Shown: positions 18,001-27,773, counted from the stretch's first letter. The stretch: DNA of 64,000 bases from Cohnella caldifontis (GCF_029360585.1 NZ_JAQZSJ010000014.1:62001-126000), one strand, 5' to 3'. Program-made: numbers and translations. The notes: generated by a model not told the origin, from the letters alone.

Positions 18001-19110
18001 TCAAATCTGCTTGAGCAAGGCATCGATCAAGCTGGAATTGGTGACGATTCCCGCCAGCCGTCCATCGGGATGGACGACGGGGAGGTAAGGCATGCGTTCC
18101 CGCTTCATGACGTCCACGGCTTCCTCCACTCCGGTTCCGACCGGAACGGCCGGGACGTCGGTCTTCATGATTTCCCGGACGGTCAAATCCTCTTCGCGAT
18201 AACGCTCCTCTAGTGATTCTTTGGACACGACGCCCAGGAATTTGTAGCTACGGTCCGCGATCAGCAGGCCGTTCACGCGATGCTGCCTCATCACCTTGGC
18301 CGCGAAAGCAAGCCCCCGGGTCGGAGCGATCGTGACCGGGTTCGCGATCATGACGTCCTCGACCGTCAGCGGCGCCTTTTCATGCAGCCGGTTCTCGCCG
18401 ATGAAGGTCCGGACGAAATCGTTCTTGGGACGGCGGAGGATCCGGTCGGGCGTATCGGCCTGCACGATTTCCCCCGCCTTCATCAGGACGATGCGGTCGG
18501 CGATTTTGAGCGCTTCGTCCATGTCGTGCGAGACGAACACGATCGTCTTCTTCACTTCTTCCTGCAGCCGGATCAGTTCGTCCTGCAGCTGTTCCCGGCT
18601 GATCGGATCCAGCGCGCTGAACGGCTCGTCCATCAGGATGATCGACGGCTCGGCCGCCAGCGCGCGGATGACGCCGACCCTCTGCTGCTGCCCGCCGCTC
18701 AGCTCGGCCGGATAGCGGTCCCGGTACTGGTCGGGATCCAGGCCCACCATGTCCAGCAGCTCGTCTACCCGCTTCTCGTAAGCGGCTTTGTCCATTTTTT
18801 TCAGCTTCGGAACGAGCGCGACGTTCTCCTTGATGGTCATATGGGGGAACAAGCCGATCTGTTGGATCACGTACCCGATATTCCGCCGCAGCTCCACCGG
18901 GTCGAGGCCCGAGATGTCCTTGCCGTCGATCAGGATGCGTCCGGACGTCGGCTCCGCCAGCCGGTTGATCATTTTCATCGTCGTCGTTTTTCCGCATCCG
19001 CTAGGCCCGATCAGCGTCACGAGCTCGCCGGCCTTGATTTCCAAATCGATCCCTTTCAGCGCCATGAAACCGTCGTTGTATTTCTTCGTGACCCCGATAA
19101 ACTGGATCAA
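18001..19110 (-). CDS. opuCA: glycine betaine/choline ABC transporter ATPase with CBS pair
   Basis: A 369-residue ATPase of the OpuCA type. Walker A GPSGCGKTT lies near residue 35, the signature LSGGQQQRV near 140, and Walker B IILMDEPFSALD near 160. Two CBS domains fill about 250-369. In relatives such CBS domains sense ionic strength or bind c-di-AMP, which inhibits uptake. The start is TTG with GAGGTG seven bases upstream; no ATG fits. It forms an operon with the fused permease/binding-protein gene. Confidence 0.93.
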   Translation of the reverse strand: MIQFIGVTKKYNDGFMALKGIDLEIKAGELVTLIGPSGCGKTTTMKMINRLAEPTSGRILIDGKDISGLDPVELRRNIGYVIQQIGLFPHMTIKENVALVPKLKKMDKAAYEKRVDELLDMVGLDPDQYRDRYPAELSGGQQQRVGVIRALAAEPSIILMDEPFSALDPISREQLQDELIRLQEEVKKTIVFVSHDMDEALKIADRIVLMKAGEIVQADTPDRILRRPKNDFVRTFIGENRLHEKAPLTVEDVMIANPVTIAPTRGLAFAAKVMRQHRVNGLLIADRSYKFLGVVSKESLEERYREEDLTVREIMKTDVPAVPVGTGVEEAVDVMKRERMPYLPVVHPDGRLAGIVTNSSLIDALLKQI

Positions 19111-19209
19111 GCTCCGGCACCTCGTCTCGCCCTTTTCGAGGTAGCTTTTCCTGATTTTCCTTTAAGCACTCCTGCTTTCCGAATAAACCTCCGGCCTTGA
19201 AAATAACAA

Positions 19210-19237
19210 GGCAGCCCCTGCATCAGCGGAGGCTGCC
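19210..19237 (-). terminator. intrinsic terminator after the 19.3-20.0 kb gene
   Basis: GGCAGCC (19210-19216) pairs with GGCTGCC (19231-19237). Read on the minus strand the stem is followed by CTTGTTATTTTC, fitting termination of the hypothetical gene upstream of opuCA. Confidence 0.65.
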
Positions 19238-19303
19238 TCTCTTCATTCGATTCGGTTTCTTTTTTCGATGCGGCGGCGGCCTTAAGTATCGAACTGCGCG
19301 TCG

Positions 19304-20017
19304 TTAAGGCTCGCTCCCTGTCAGCGGGTCGGGCGAGACGGCGGCGGGCGAATCGGGCTGCGTCACCCTCGGCGCGAAAATCTCCATGACCTGCCGGTAT
19401 TCCTCGTCGGTTAAAGAAGGTTTCAACAGGTCCGTAGCTTCCGCCAACTCTTCCTCGGTCAATCCTCCCTCCAAATAACCCGAAAGCTTCTCCAGCTGTT
19501 CGCCGCTCAGCTTGGACATGACCGCTTGCAAAGTCTCGCGCTGCCTGTCGGTCAAATCGAGGACTCCCGCGCCGCTGCCCATGACCGGGACGGCGTTCGG
19601 ATCGATCGATTCGTCCGGTTGGGACGTATCGCCTGAGCTTGGGCGGTCCGAAGCTTCCGCAGCACCTGGCTGAGCGTTGCCCGCGGCCGAGCTTCCGCCT
19701 GCTGACGCTTCACGCCCCGGATCGGCCGTATCCGGCTGAGAAGTCGAAGGAGACGGTAACGCCTCATGGGACGGCTGCGCGGACGGTGCAGGCGACTCGG
19801 AAGCCTTCGCCGTCTCTTGAGGGACCGGCGCGGCCCCCCACAGCTTGCCCCATACGCCGGAGAGCGCGAACGGCTGCGTCTGAAGCGGCAAGTCGAGCTG
19901 CCGGAGCAGCGTCTCCATGTAACTATTGACGATGTAACCCGTCGTCCAAATGCTCAGAAAGCTGACCAACAGCGCCGTGGCGATCGCCCGTGCCGTCCAG
20001 CCTACCCATTTCCACAT
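19304..20017 (-). CDS. membrane-anchored protein of unknown function
   Basis: A 237-residue protein starting MWKWVGWTARAIATALLVSF: one N-terminal membrane helix (about 7-29), a conserved-looking juxtamembrane segment (YMETLLRQLDLPLQTQPF), then a long Pro/Ser/Ala-rich low-complexity linker (about 62-140). A helical C-terminal domain follows (about 143-215), rich in 'L..EQL..L' and 'LTEEEL' repeats. The start is chosen for GGTGG upstream; an in-frame start 17 codons earlier lacks a ribosome site. I do not recognise a named family. It sits alone between the solute transporter and the 50-bp repeat array next to purA. Confidence 0.7.
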   Translation of the reverse strand: MWKWVGWTARAIATALLVSFLSIWTTGYIVNSYMETLLRQLDLPLQTQPFALSGVWGKLWGAAPVPQETAKASESPAPSAQPSHEALPSPSTSQPDTADPGREASAGGSSAAGNAQPGAAEASDRPSSGDTSQPDESIDPNAVPVMGSGAGVLDLTDRQRETLQAVMSKLSGEQLEKLSGYLEGGLTEEELAEATDLLKPSLTDEEYRQVMEIFAPRVTQPDSPAAVSPDPLTGSEP

Positions 20018-20155
20018 CCGGCCGCCACCCGTTTTCCAATTGATTTTCATAGATTTCAGTATGGGCAAATCTCGCGGCGTTTATGCCTTTTTTACAGGTT
20101 TAGAGAGATCTGACGGGGGATGATTGCAGCGGAGATGCAGTAACGAGGCGGATGA

Positions 20156-20485
20156 GCGGATGTGGTACGTTATTCTGTCAGGTTGGCATGTCGCGGGCCG
20201 AATTAGCGTATGTGGTACGTTATTCTGCCAGGTTGGTGTGCCGAGGACCGGATTAGCGGATGTGGTACGTTATTCTGCCAGGTTGGCGTGTCGGGGACCG
20301 GATTAGCGTATGTGGCACGTTATTCTGCCAGGTTAGCGTGTCGGGGACCGGATTAGCGTATGTGGTACGTTATTCTGCCAAGTTGGCGTGTCGGGCACCC
20401 GATTAGCGTATGTGGTACGTTATTCTGCCAAGTTGGCGTGTCGCGGACCGAATTAGCGTATGTGGTACGTTATTTCGCCAGGTTT
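20156..20485. repeat. array of six and a half 50-bp tandem repeats
   Basis: Six full copies of an exact 50-bp period begin at 20156, 20206, 20256, 20306, 20356 and 20406, with a partial copy at 20456-20485. Each starts GCGKATGTGGTACGTTATTC, and copies differ by 1-7 bases. The period is not a multiple of three and the frames hold stops, so it is non-coding. There are no unique spacers. It lies between the purA terminator and the upstream end of the 19.3-20.0 kb gene. Confidence 0.95.
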
Positions 20486-20493
20486 TGTTGCTG

Positions 20494-20533
20494 AAAAAAA
20501 ACCGCCCGGCGTCTTGGATGACGTCGCGGCGGT
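20494..20533 (-). terminator. intrinsic terminator of purA
   Basis: On the minus strand an ACCGCC/GGCGGT stem with further inner pairing (GACGTC arms) is followed by eight T's (20493-20500 on the plus strand read as A's). It starts about 20 bp after the purA stop. Confidence 0.85.
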
Positions 20534-20554
20534 CTCTGCTGCTATTAATTCCAA

Positions 20555-21838
20555 TCAATAAATCGTCGCCACTTGGTTCGTCTGCTCGCGGTTGCGGCCG
20601 ACGGAGAAGATGGCGATCGGAATGCCCGTCAGCTCGGAAATGCGCTGCACGAACCGACGGGTCGTCTCCGGCAGGTCCTCCAGCGTTTTCGCGCCGGAAA
20701 TGTCTTCGCTCCAGCCCGGAAACTCCTCGTACACCGCTTCGCATTCCGCGAGTATTTTGAGATTCGCCGGATAGTGCTCGATCAGCTCGCCGCGGTAACG
20801 GTACGCGGTGCAGATTTTAACCGTTTCGAGTCCCGTCAGCACGTCCAGCGAGTTGAGCGACAGCCCCGTAATCCCGCTGACGCGGCGGGCGTGGCGGACA
20901 ACGACCGTGTCGAACCAGCCGACGCGGCGCGGACGTCCCGTAACGGTGCCGTACTCGTGGCCTTTGTCGCGGATCCACTGCCCCAGCTCGTCGTGCAGCT
21001 CCGTCGGGAACGGACCGTCGCCTACGCGGGTCGTGTAGGCTTTGGCCACGCCGATGACCTGCCGGATTTTCGAAGGACCGACGCCCGAACCGATGCAGAC
21101 GCCGCCGGCCGAAGGATTCGAGCTGGTGACGAACGGATACGTGCCTTGGTCGATGTCCAGCATGACGCCTTGCGCGCCTTCGAACAGCACCTTCTTGCCC
21201 GCGTCGATCGCGTCGTTCAGCACGACGGACGTGTCCGTGACGTACGGGCGAAGCTGCTCGGCATAGTTCAGGTAATCCCGGATGATGGCTTCCGCGTCGA
21301 GCGGCTCGCCGCCGTACATCTGGGTGATGATCTGGTTCTTCTCCGCCACGAGCCGGCGGGCTTTCTCCGTGAATTCCTCCGCGACCATCAGGTCGGCGAT
21401 GCGGATGCCGTTGCGCGCGGCTTTATCCATATAAGCGGGACCGATGCCCTTGCGCGTCGTGCCGATTTTATTGTCCGCCTTGCGGTCTTCCTCGAGGCCG
21501 TCGAGCACGAGGTGGTACGGCATGATGACGTGGGCGCGGTCGCTGATTTTCAGGTTGTCGACGGAAAAGCCGTTATCGCGGATATATTGGATTTCTTCGA
21601 CCAGCGCGGCCGGGTTGATGACCATGCCGTTGCCGATGACGCACAGCTTGTTTTCGTTGAAAATGCCCGAGGGAATCATCGTTAGCTTGTACTTCTTGTT
21701 CTGGATCAGTATGGTGTGGCCGGCATTGTTGCCGCCTTGGTAACGGGCGACGACGTCCGCCTTCTCGGCCAGAAAATCGGTGATTTTCCCTTTCCCTTCG
21801 TCTCCCCACTGCGTCCCTACGACGACGACTGTAGACAA
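20555..21838 (-). CDS. purA: adenylosuccinate synthetase
   Basis: The 427-residue enzyme that joins IMP and aspartate with GTP to form adenylosuccinate, the first committed step to AMP. The N-terminal [15 protein letters not shown] contains the IMP/GTP-binding loop, followed by [17 protein letters not shown] and the later [20 protein letters not shown] are family signatures. Length matches the family. It has its own promoter and an upstream PurBox pair, and ends at a strong terminator. Confidence 0.98.
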   Translation of the reverse strand: MSTVVVVGTQWGDEGKGKITDFLAEKADVVARYQGGNNAGHTILIQNKKYKLTMIPSGIFNENKLCVIGNGMVINPAALVEEIQYIRDNGFSVDNLKISDRAHVIMPYHLVLDGLEEDRKADNKIGTTRKGIGPAYMDKAARNGIRIADLMVAEEFTEKARRLVAEKNQIITQMYGGEPLDAEAIIRDYLNYAEQLRPYVTDTSVVLNDAIDAGKKVLFEGAQGVMLDIDQGTYPFVTSSNPSAGGVCIGSGVGPSKIRQVIGVAKAYTTRVGDGPFPTELHDELGQWIRDKGHEYGTVTGRPRRVGWFDTVVVRHARRVSGITGLSLNSLDVLTGLETVKICTAYRYRGELIEHYPANLKILAECEAVYEEFPGWSEDISGAKTLEDLPETTRRFVQRISELTGIPIAIFSVGRNREQTNQVATIY

Positions 21839-21954
21839 GGCAATCCCTCCGTCCGGCTCTCTCCATAAGCGCCGGCATAGTAGTGCCCCATGCCGGCTTG
21901 CCGGATGCAGGGCATGCGAAGCCCTGCTGCCGACGGCTCAGCCGGAGCATGAAT

Positions 21955-21983
21955 AGTGTATCAATTGCGTCCCCCGAAGTCAA
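21955..21983 (-). promoter_or_regulatory. SigA-type promoter of purA
   Basis: On the minus strand TTGACT (21978-21983) and TACACT (21955-21960) are 17 bp apart. The roughly 110-base leader to the purA ATG contains two further inverted repeats (GCAGGGC/GCCCTGC and GCCGGCAT/ATGCCGGC) without T-runs. Confidence 0.8.
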
Positions 21984-21991
21984 CGTAGGAG

Positions 21992-22027
21992 ACGAACATT
22001 TCGTCAACTGCACATTTAAATGTTCGG
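21992..22027. promoter_or_regulatory. PurR operator: inverted PurBox pair upstream of purA
   Basis: ACGAACATTT (21992-22001) and AAATGTTCGG (22018-22027) form an inverted pair separated by 16 bp, directly upstream of the -35 box. Each carries the central CGAA of the B. subtilis PurBox, and paired boxes at this spacing are how PurR represses pur genes there. PurR itself is not in the window. Confidence 0.75.
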
Positions 22028-22044
22028 AAATTGCCCAATTGCGC

Positions 22045-22073
22045 GCCAATAAAAGAAGCCGGACATGTCCGGC
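22045..22073 (-). terminator. intrinsic terminator of the dnaB operon
   Basis: A perfect 16-bp palindrome GCCGGACATGTCCGGC (22058-22073) is followed on the minus strand by TTCTTTTATT, about 20 bp after the dnaB stop. Confidence 0.82.
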
Positions 22074-22094
22074 CCCTTGATAGCCGCCCGCCCG

Positions 22095-23450
22095 TTAACC
22101 GGCATGCTGCCGGTCCAAGCTGACGAATTTGTTGAACTGCTTCAGGAACACGAGCTCGACGGTGCCGACCGGACCGTTCCGCTGCTTGGCGATGATGATC
22201 TCGATGATGTTCTTCTTCTCGGTTTCCTTGTCGTAGTAATCGTCCCGGTACAGGAACGAGACGATGTCGGCGTCCTGCTCGATCGAGCCCGATTCCCGCA
22301 GGTCGGACATCATCGGGCGCTTGTCCTGCCGCTGCTCGACGCCGCGGGACAGCTGCGACAGCGCGATAACGGGCACTTCCAGCTCCCGCGCGATCTGCTT
22401 GAGCGTACGTGATATTTCGGAAACTTCCTGCTGGCGGTTCTCCCCGGCTTTCCCGCGACCCTGGATAAGCTGCAGGTAGTCGATCAGGATCATGCCGAGG
22501 CCCCGCTCCTTCTTCAGCCGGCGGCACTTCGCGCGAATGTCGGCGACCGTGATGCCCGGGGTATCGTCGATGTAGACCTGCGCCTCGGACAACGAGCCGA
22601 TCGCCATGGACAGCTTCTCCCAGTCGTCCCCCTCCAGGTGGCCCGTCCGCATCCGTCCGGCGTCCACGTTCGCTTCCGCGCAGATCATCCGCTGCACGAG
22701 CTGCGCGGCCGACATTTCCAAGCTGAATATGGCCACGGTCTCGCCCGCCCGCACCGCCACGTTCTGCGCGATGTTCAGGGCGAACGCCGTTTTGCCCACG
22801 GAAGGACGCGCGGCCACGATGATGAGGTCGCTTCGCTGGAAGCCGGACGTCATCCGGTCGAGATCCGGAAAGCCGGAAGGAATGCCCGTAACGCCGCCTT
22901 TATGGTTGTACAGGTGCTCGACGCGCTCGAACACGTCCATCAGAACGTCGCGAATGCTGATGAAGCCGTGCGACGCCCGCCGGTTGGAGAGCTCGAGGAT
23001 GCGCTGCTCCGCGTCGTTCAGCAGGGCGCCGACGTCCTCGCTCTCGGCGTAGCCGCTGGACACGATCTGCGTGGCGGTGCGGATGAGGCGCCGGAGCATC
23101 GCTTTCTCTTCGACGAGCTGCGCGTAATATTCCACGTTGGCGGCCGTCGGTACCGCGCCGATCAGCTTGGCCAAGTAGACCGCGCCCCCGACCTCTTCGA
23201 GCTCGCCTTGGTCCCGCAAGCGGGACGTCAGCGTGATAAGGTCGAGCGGCTGGTTGTCCTCGTTCAAGGAAATGATCGTTTCGAAAATCCGCTGGTGCGC
23301 CACGCTGTAGAAGTCTTCCGGGCGCAGCCGCTCCATCGCCGTGATGAGCGCCTCCGCCTCGAGCATGACGGCGCCCAGCACGGCCTGCTCGGCTTCGAGG
23401 TTCTGCGGCGGCACGCGGCCTTCCAGCCAGGTTTCCGCGGCTTGGTTCAT
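22095..23450 (-). CDS. dnaB: replicative DNA helicase DnaB (DnaC in B. subtilis)
   Basis: The 451-residue hexameric replication-fork helicase. The N-terminal domain (about 1-150) binds primase; the RecA-like domain begins near 180 with Walker A ARPSVGKT at about 214-221, and later has Walker B-like LGMILIDYLQLI and the arginine-rich EISRTLKQIARELEVPV helix. It follows rplI by 4 bp in the order rplI-dnaB, conserved in Firmicutes. Confidence 0.98.
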   Translation of the reverse strand: MNQAAETWLEGRVPPQNLEAEQAVLGAVMLEAEALITAMERLRPEDFYSVAHQRIFETIISLNEDNQPLDLITLTSRLRDQGELEEVGGAVYLAKLIGAVPTAANVEYYAQLVEEKAMLRRLIRTATQIVSSGYAESEDVGALLNDAEQRILELSNRRASHGFISIRDVLMDVFERVEHLYNHKGGVTGIPSGFPDLDRMTSGFQRSDLIIVAARPSVGKTAFALNIAQNVAVRAGETVAIFSLEMSAAQLVQRMICAEANVDAGRMRTGHLEGDDWEKLSMAIGSLSEAQVYIDDTPGITVADIRAKCRRLKKERGLGMILIDYLQLIQGRGKAGENRQQEVSEISRTLKQIARELEVPVIALSQLSRGVEQRQDKRPMMSDLRESGSIEQDADIVSFLYRDDYYDKETEKKNIIEIIIAKQRNGPVGTVELVFLKQFNKFVSLDRQHAG

Positions 23451-23454
23451 CGGA

Positions 23455-23898
23455 TCATTCCTCCACGACTTGCACGCTGAGCGTTCCTTTGACTTCCGGA
23501 TACAGTTTGAGCGGCACCTTCGTCACGCCGAGCGTGCGGATCGGTTCGTCCAGCTCGATTTTGCGCTTGTCGACGACGATTTTCTGCTTCTCCAGCGCTT
23601 CGGCGATCTGTTTGCTCGTGATCGCGCCGAACAACCGGCCGCCTTCGCCGGCTTTGGCTTTGATGATGACCGTCATCTCGGACAGCTTGGCGGCCAGCGC
23701 GATCGCATCCTGCTTCTCGCGCTCTTTCTTCTTGTCCGCGGCGGCGTGGATCTGCTCCATCGTCTTCGCCGCGCCCGGCGTAGCCAGCTGCACCAGCCCT
23801 TTGGGAATCAGGAAATTGCGCGCGTAGCCTTCCGATACTTCCTTGATCTCGCCTTTCTTCCCCTGGCCCTTCACGTCTTGCAGGAAAATGACCTTCAT
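23455..23898 (-). CDS. rplI: 50S ribosomal protein L9
   Basis: A 147-residue protein, the standard L9 length. The N-terminal domain [20 protein letters not shown] with [13 protein letters not shown] binds 23S rRNA; a long helix links it to the C-terminal domain. The ATG overlaps the gdpP stop by 4 bp (ATGA), and dnaB follows by 4 bp, so gdpP-rplI-dnaB is a tight operon. Confidence 0.97.
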   Translation of the reverse strand: MKVIFLQDVKGQGKKGEIKEVSEGYARNFLIPKGLVQLATPGAAKTMEQIHAAADKKKEREKQDAIALAAKLSEMTVIIKAKAGEGGRLFGAITSKQIAEALEKQKIVVDKRKIELDEPIRTLGVTKVPLKLYPEVKGTLSVQVVEE

Positions 23899-25859
23899 TC
23901 CGGAATCCCCTCTTCCCCTTCGATTTCCTTTAAAATCTTCTTCAGCTTTTTGGCGACTTCCGTTACGGTGCCTTGCATTTGCGCGGCCGCGTTCGTCAGG
24001 TGCCCGCCGCCGCCCAATCTTTCCATGATGACTTGCACGTTGATCTGCCCGGTCGAACGGGCGCTGATGCCGACGAGACCGTCCGGCCGCAAGCCGACCA
24101 CGAACGAGGCTTTGATCCCCGTCATGTTGAGCAGCGTATCCGCGGCTTGAGCGATGAGCAGCTGCGGGATCTGCTTGCCGGAATCGGCGACGGCGATCGC
24201 CACGCCTTCGCGGTATATCTCGGCATGGCGGATGATTTCCGCCTTGCGGATGTACTCCTCGAGATCCTCCTTGAGCATCCGCTGGATGAGCGCCGGGTCG
24301 GCGCCGTTGCGGCGGAGGAAGGAGGCTGCTTCGAACGTTCTCGAGCCCGTGCGCAACGAGAAGTTTTTCGTGTCCACGGTAATGCCGGCCAGGAGCGCCG
24401 TCGCCTCCCGGACGTCCAGCGCGATCCGCTCCTGGATATATTGCAGCAGCTCCGTCACCAGTTCGCAAGTAGAAGAAGCGTACGGCTCCATGTAAATGAG
24501 GACGGCGTCGTCGATGAATTCCTCGCTTCGGCGATGATGGTCGATGATGACGATCCGGTCCGTCTGCTGAAGCAGGCGCGGCTCCGCCACCATCGTGGCG
24601 CGGTGCGTATCGACCACGACCGCCAGCGTCCGCTTGCCGACGAGTCCGAGCGCGTGATCCGGCGAAACGAACCGTTTGGCCAGCTTCTCGTCCTCTTTGA
24701 ACATCTCCAGCATCCTCTGGATGGAAGGGTTGGACCCTTCCAGCACGATGTACGCGTCCTTGCCCTGCAGCTGCGTCGCCTTCAGCACCCCGACGGCCGC
24801 GCCCAACGCGTCCATGTCGGGCGTCTTATGCCCCATGATCACGATGTTGTCGCTTTCCTTGATCAAATCCCTGAGCGCGTGGGCGATGACGCGGGCCCGC
24901 ACGCGGGTCCGCTTCTCCACCGCGCTGCTCTTGCCGCCGTAGAAGCTCTGCCGCTGGCCGACCTTGACGACGGCTTGGTCTCCGCCGCGGCCGAGGGCGA
25001 TATCGAGACTGCTCTGGACGAGATGGCCGAGCTCGATCACGTTGTCGGTGCCCGAAGCGAATCCGATGCTTAGCGTCATCGGGAGCTTCTGGTCCATCGT
25101 GATTTCCCGAACTTCGTCCAGCAGCTCAAATCGGGATTGTTCCAGCTGCTTCAGGGCGCCGTGGTTCGCGATGACCAGGTAACGGTCCGAAGACAGCCGC
25201 CGCAAGAGCAGACCGTATTTAAGCGCCCATTCGTTGATTTCCCCCGTCACCTTGGAAAGCATCAGCGCGCGCTGCTGTTCGTCCATGCCCTGGGCGACTT
25301 CTTCCAGATTGTCCATCATGACGATGCCGAGCGCCAGCTTCTCTTCCTCGTAGCGCTTCTTCAGCGTCCACATTTCCGTCCGGTCGTGCACGTACAGCAA
25401 TCGTTCCTTGGGACGGAAGACGAGCTCGTATACCCGTCCGCCGATCGAGGTTTCAATGGGCGTTTCCTTGTCCTTCGGCGGCTGCTGCAATACGGGGAAC
25501 AGTTGGCTCAGCGGCTCGCCGACCACCGACGGCCGCCCCAATGCAGAGGAGACGTACGCGTTATTCCATTCGATTTCCTTGTCTTCGTTAAACAGAATGA
25601 CGCCGAACGGCAATTGGCCGATGACGTCGTTGCCCGCTCCCTTGATCCGATACGTCAGGGTCAGCACGTAATCGTTCAGATCCCTGCGAAACGCCCGCTC
25701 CGCCATGACGCCGTACACGCCGACCGCTCCGCCGAGCAAGAGACCGAGCAGGCCGAGCACCCACTGGTACCAAGTCAACGCGATCGTCAGCAGGAAAATC
25801 AACACCAGCGCCCAAACGATATGCATGCCGTGCCATCGATTTACGAGAAACTTGGGCAT
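23895..25859 (-). CDS. gdpP: c-di-AMP phosphodiesterase GdpP (YybT)
   Basis: A 654-residue membrane phosphodiesterase that hydrolyses c-di-AMP. Two membrane helices (about 13-54) are followed by a PAS domain (about 75-150), a degenerate GGDEF domain (about 170-300), and the DHH-DHHA1 catalytic module: metal residues His344, Asp348 and Asp350 ([11 protein letters not shown]), Asp440-His441-His442 (IDHHRR), and the DHHA1 GGGGH at 616-620. The degenerate GGDEF is normal for the family. It sits in the yybS-gdpP-rplI-dnaB order seen in Bacillus. Confidence 0.97.
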   Translation of the reverse strand: MPKFLVNRWHGMHIVWALVLIFLLTIALTWYQWVLGLLGLLLGGAVGVYGVMAERAFRRDLNDYVLTLTYRIKGAGNDVIGQLPFGVILFNEDKEIEWNNAYVSSALGRPSVVGEPLSQLFPVLQQPPKDKETPIETSIGGRVYELVFRPKERLLYVHDRTEMWTLKKRYEEEKLALGIVMMDNLEEVAQGMDEQQRALMLSKVTGEINEWALKYGLLLRRLSSDRYLVIANHGALKQLEQSRFELLDEVREITMDQKLPMTLSIGFASGTDNVIELGHLVQSSLDIALGRGGDQAVVKVGQRQSFYGGKSSAVEKRTRVRARVIAHALRDLIKESDNIVIMGHKTPDMDALGAAVGVLKATQLQGKDAYIVLEGSNPSIQRMLEMFKEDEKLAKRFVSPDHALGLVGKRTLAVVVDTHRATMVAEPRLLQQTDRIVIIDHHRRSEEFIDDAVLIYMEPYASSTCELVTELLQYIQERIALDVREATALLAGITVDTKNFSLRTGSRTFEAASFLRRNGADPALIQRMLKEDLEEYIRKAEIIRHAEIYREGVAIAVADSGKQIPQLLIAQAADTLLNMTGIKASFVVGLRPDGLVGISARSTGQINVQVIMERLGGGGHLTNAAAQMQGTVTEVAKKLKKILKEIEGEEGIPE

Positions 25860-25928
25860 GTCCCTCTTCGCTCCCGTCTCCCGGATCCGGTCCCCCGCTT
25901 CTTGCCGCGGGGATTCCGGCCGATCCTC

Positions 25929-26837
25929 TTATTTCGCAAAGTAACGACGCAGCGGAAAAGCCGCGTCCAGCAAGCCGATGAGATAGAGCGGCGACGAAAA
26001 CAGAATCAGCGGAATCGAGACGAGAACGGGAACGGCTTTCGGCCACCGCTTCGCGTCCGCCAGGAAGAAGAAAAACCCGATGGCTTGAACCACGAACGCG
26101 AACCGCAGAATCGGAATCAAATTCGAGCTGACCACCGTCCAGAATCCGTTGCCGTCCTGGGGCACGATATAACTCAGCAGCAGCGCGGCGAGATAATACC
26201 AGACAAGGCTTCTCGGCAGCCGCCAGGTTTTCGCCTGCGGCAATCCGGGCAGCGGCGCGCCGCTCCGGGCCATCGCGGCCCGCGACAAGGCGTGCGTAAC
26301 GACGGCCAGCAGGAAGGAAGACAAGAGCAGCAGCATCGGCAGCATCGTCACGATGGCATTGCCCAGCGAATCCGCCGTGTCCGCGGCCCAACCTTCCGGC
26401 AACGTTCCCGGAGTCTCCAGTTGGGAGAGCGATGCTCGAATCACGGAAGCCAGTTCGGCCGATAAGTCGATGCGGAACTGCAGCGAAAACAAGATCAATT
26501 CGAGCAGCAACTGCGCGAGGATGACGAGGAAGCCGGCCAGCAGGACGGATCTCGCCCGGCTGCGCTTCCGGTACATGACGCCCATCACGATCGACGGTAC
26601 GAGAAAGAAAATCATCAGGGTCAGGGACAGAGGCCCGTAAGCCCCGCCCAGCAAGAAAGCCGCCGCCCCGATGACGGCCGCATGGACCGCGAACGCCGCA
26701 GGCTTCAGCGTCAGGAAAAGGACGACGAGCGGCGTCATGATCAAAAACAAGGTAAAGGCGCTGAGCGGCGTGGATACCGACAGGAGCAGCACCAGCGCCG
26801 CCGCGCTCCAGGCCAGCGGCTTTAAGCCGATATTCAA
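25929..26837 (-). CDS. yybS: YybS-like polytopic membrane protein (DUF2232)
   Basis: About 302 residues, almost entirely hydrophobic, with roughly eight membrane helices, matching YybS/DUF2232 in size, topology and position directly upstream of gdpP. The start is given as TTG (26837), six bases after GAGGTG; the alternative GTG three codons earlier lies within that ribosome site. It is 70 bp ahead of gdpP and probably the first gene of the yybS-gdpP-rplI-dnaB operon. Its biochemical role is unknown. Confidence 0.85.
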   Translation of the reverse strand: MNIGLKPLAWSAAALVLLLSVSTPLSAFTLFLIMTPLVVLFLTLKPAAFAVHAAVIGAAAFLLGGAYGPLSLTLMIFFLVPSIVMGVMYRKRSRARSVLLAGFLVILAQLLLELILFSLQFRIDLSAELASVIRASLSQLETPGTLPEGWAADTADSLGNAIVTMLPMLLLLSSFLLAVVTHALSRAAMARSGAPLPGLPQAKTWRLPRSLVWYYLAALLLSYIVPQDGNGFWTVVSSNLIPILRFAFVVQAIGFFFFLADAKRWPKAVPVLVSIPLILFSSPLYLIGLLDAAFPLRRYFAK

Positions 26838-26933
26838 TGGGGTCACCTCTAGCCGATAAGTAAGCTTGTCCTGGGCCTAAGAACCGGCTTCCGGTCCGGC
26901 CGGATCGTAAAGCTGCAAATTTCATTATAACAC

Positions 26934-26942
26934 AAATCCGAG
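26934..26942 (-). promoter_or_regulatory. candidate extended -10 promoter of the yybS-gdpP-rplI-dnaB operon
   Basis: The minus strand carries TGTTATAAT, a perfect -10 with an extended TG, about 95 bases upstream of the yybS start. A convincing -35 is not seen. The rest of the interval to 27134 shows no gene. Confidence 0.6.
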
Positions 26943-27134
26943 CCGCTCCCGCAAAAATCGCATCCGCATGAACGCCCGGTTTCTCCCCCCTAACGAACCG
27001 TTTCTTCCCGAACCCCGATTCGCGGAGCTATACTGAGTCCACGTCTTCGGGACGTAAGAGATTGGCGGAACCAAACTCCCTGCAATCAAAGAGGATTGGA
27101 CTTCGTCAAACTTCCTATTAGAGGAGGAATCGGC

Positions 27135-27773
27135 ATGAAAATCGGACTGTTGGGAACGGGCCGAATGGGCAAAGGACTGGCGGGACTTCTGAACGCCGGC
27201 GCGGAGGAGGCGGTCTGGGGATCCCGCACGCCGGACAAAGCGCGCGAAATCGCCCGCTCTCAAGGCTGGGAACGGATCCGGGCCGTCACATACGAAGAAG
27301 CGCTGCAGGCGGATCTCATCATCCATACGCTCTGGTTTCGCGACGTCGTTCCGTGGGCCTTAGCGAATTCGGATTTTCTCAAGGGCAAAATCCTGGTCGA
27401 CGTCTGCAACCCGTTCACCGAGGATTTCCGCGACTTCACCCTCCCCTGGGGCCAATCCGCCGCGGAAGCGCTGCAGGAAGCGCTGCCGGAAACGCGGATC
27501 GCGGGGGCCTTCAAAAACACGTTTTTCCGGGTGTTGGAGCAGCCGGTCCACGAAGGCTTGCTCAGCGACGTCTACGTTACCGCCAATGACGAATCCGTGC
27601 GAAAAACGGTGCTCCAGGCGCTTCGGCGGCTGCCCTTTCGCCTGCTCGATGCCGGCGAGCTGTCGAATAACCGGACAATCGAACGAATGACGCTCTTTTC
27701 CCGGGAAATGGCGATCCGATACGGCCATTATCCGTACGTTTCCTATCGTATGTTCGGCTTGCCGAATGCATGA
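27135..27773 (+). CDS. NAD(P)-binding oxidoreductase, F420H2:NADP reductase-like
   Basis: A 212-residue protein beginning MKIGLLGTGRMGKGLAGLL, a Rossmann dinucleotide-binding loop (GxGxMG), followed by WGSRTPDKA where an NADP-preferring arginine is plausible. Residues about 60-95 (ADLIIHTLWFRDVVPWAL, ILVDVCNPF) match the NADP oxidoreductase/F420-dependent reductase superfamily. The ATG has GAGGAGG eight bases upstream. It stands alone on the + strand and ends 10 bp before the convergent LysR gene. Its substrate is unknown; F420 itself is not expected in this group. Confidence 0.82.
   Translation: MKIGLLGTGRMGKGLAGLLNAGAEEAVWGSRTPDKAREIARSQGWERIRAVTYEEALQADLIIHTLWFRDVVPWALANSDFLKGKILVDVCNPFTEDFRDFTLPWGQSAAEALQEALPETRIAGAFKNTFFRVLEQPVHEGLLSDVYVTANDESVRKTVLQALRRLPFRLLDAGELSNNRTIERMTLFSREMAIRYGHYPYVSYRMFGLPNA
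27696..27709. other. candidate Noc-binding site
   Basis: TTTTCCCGGGAAAT matches 13 of 14 positions of the B. subtilis Noc-binding sequence. It lies inside the oxidoreductase gene. Confidence 0.45.

Noticed and set aside
20156-20485. CRISPR array
   Set aside because: The 50-bp units are contiguous with no unique spacers, and no cas genes are present.
23899-24468. Extension of rplI into a 337-residue fusion
   Set aside because: The extra part is the shifted frame of gdpP; L9 starts at its normal MKVIFLQ residue overlapping the gdpP stop.
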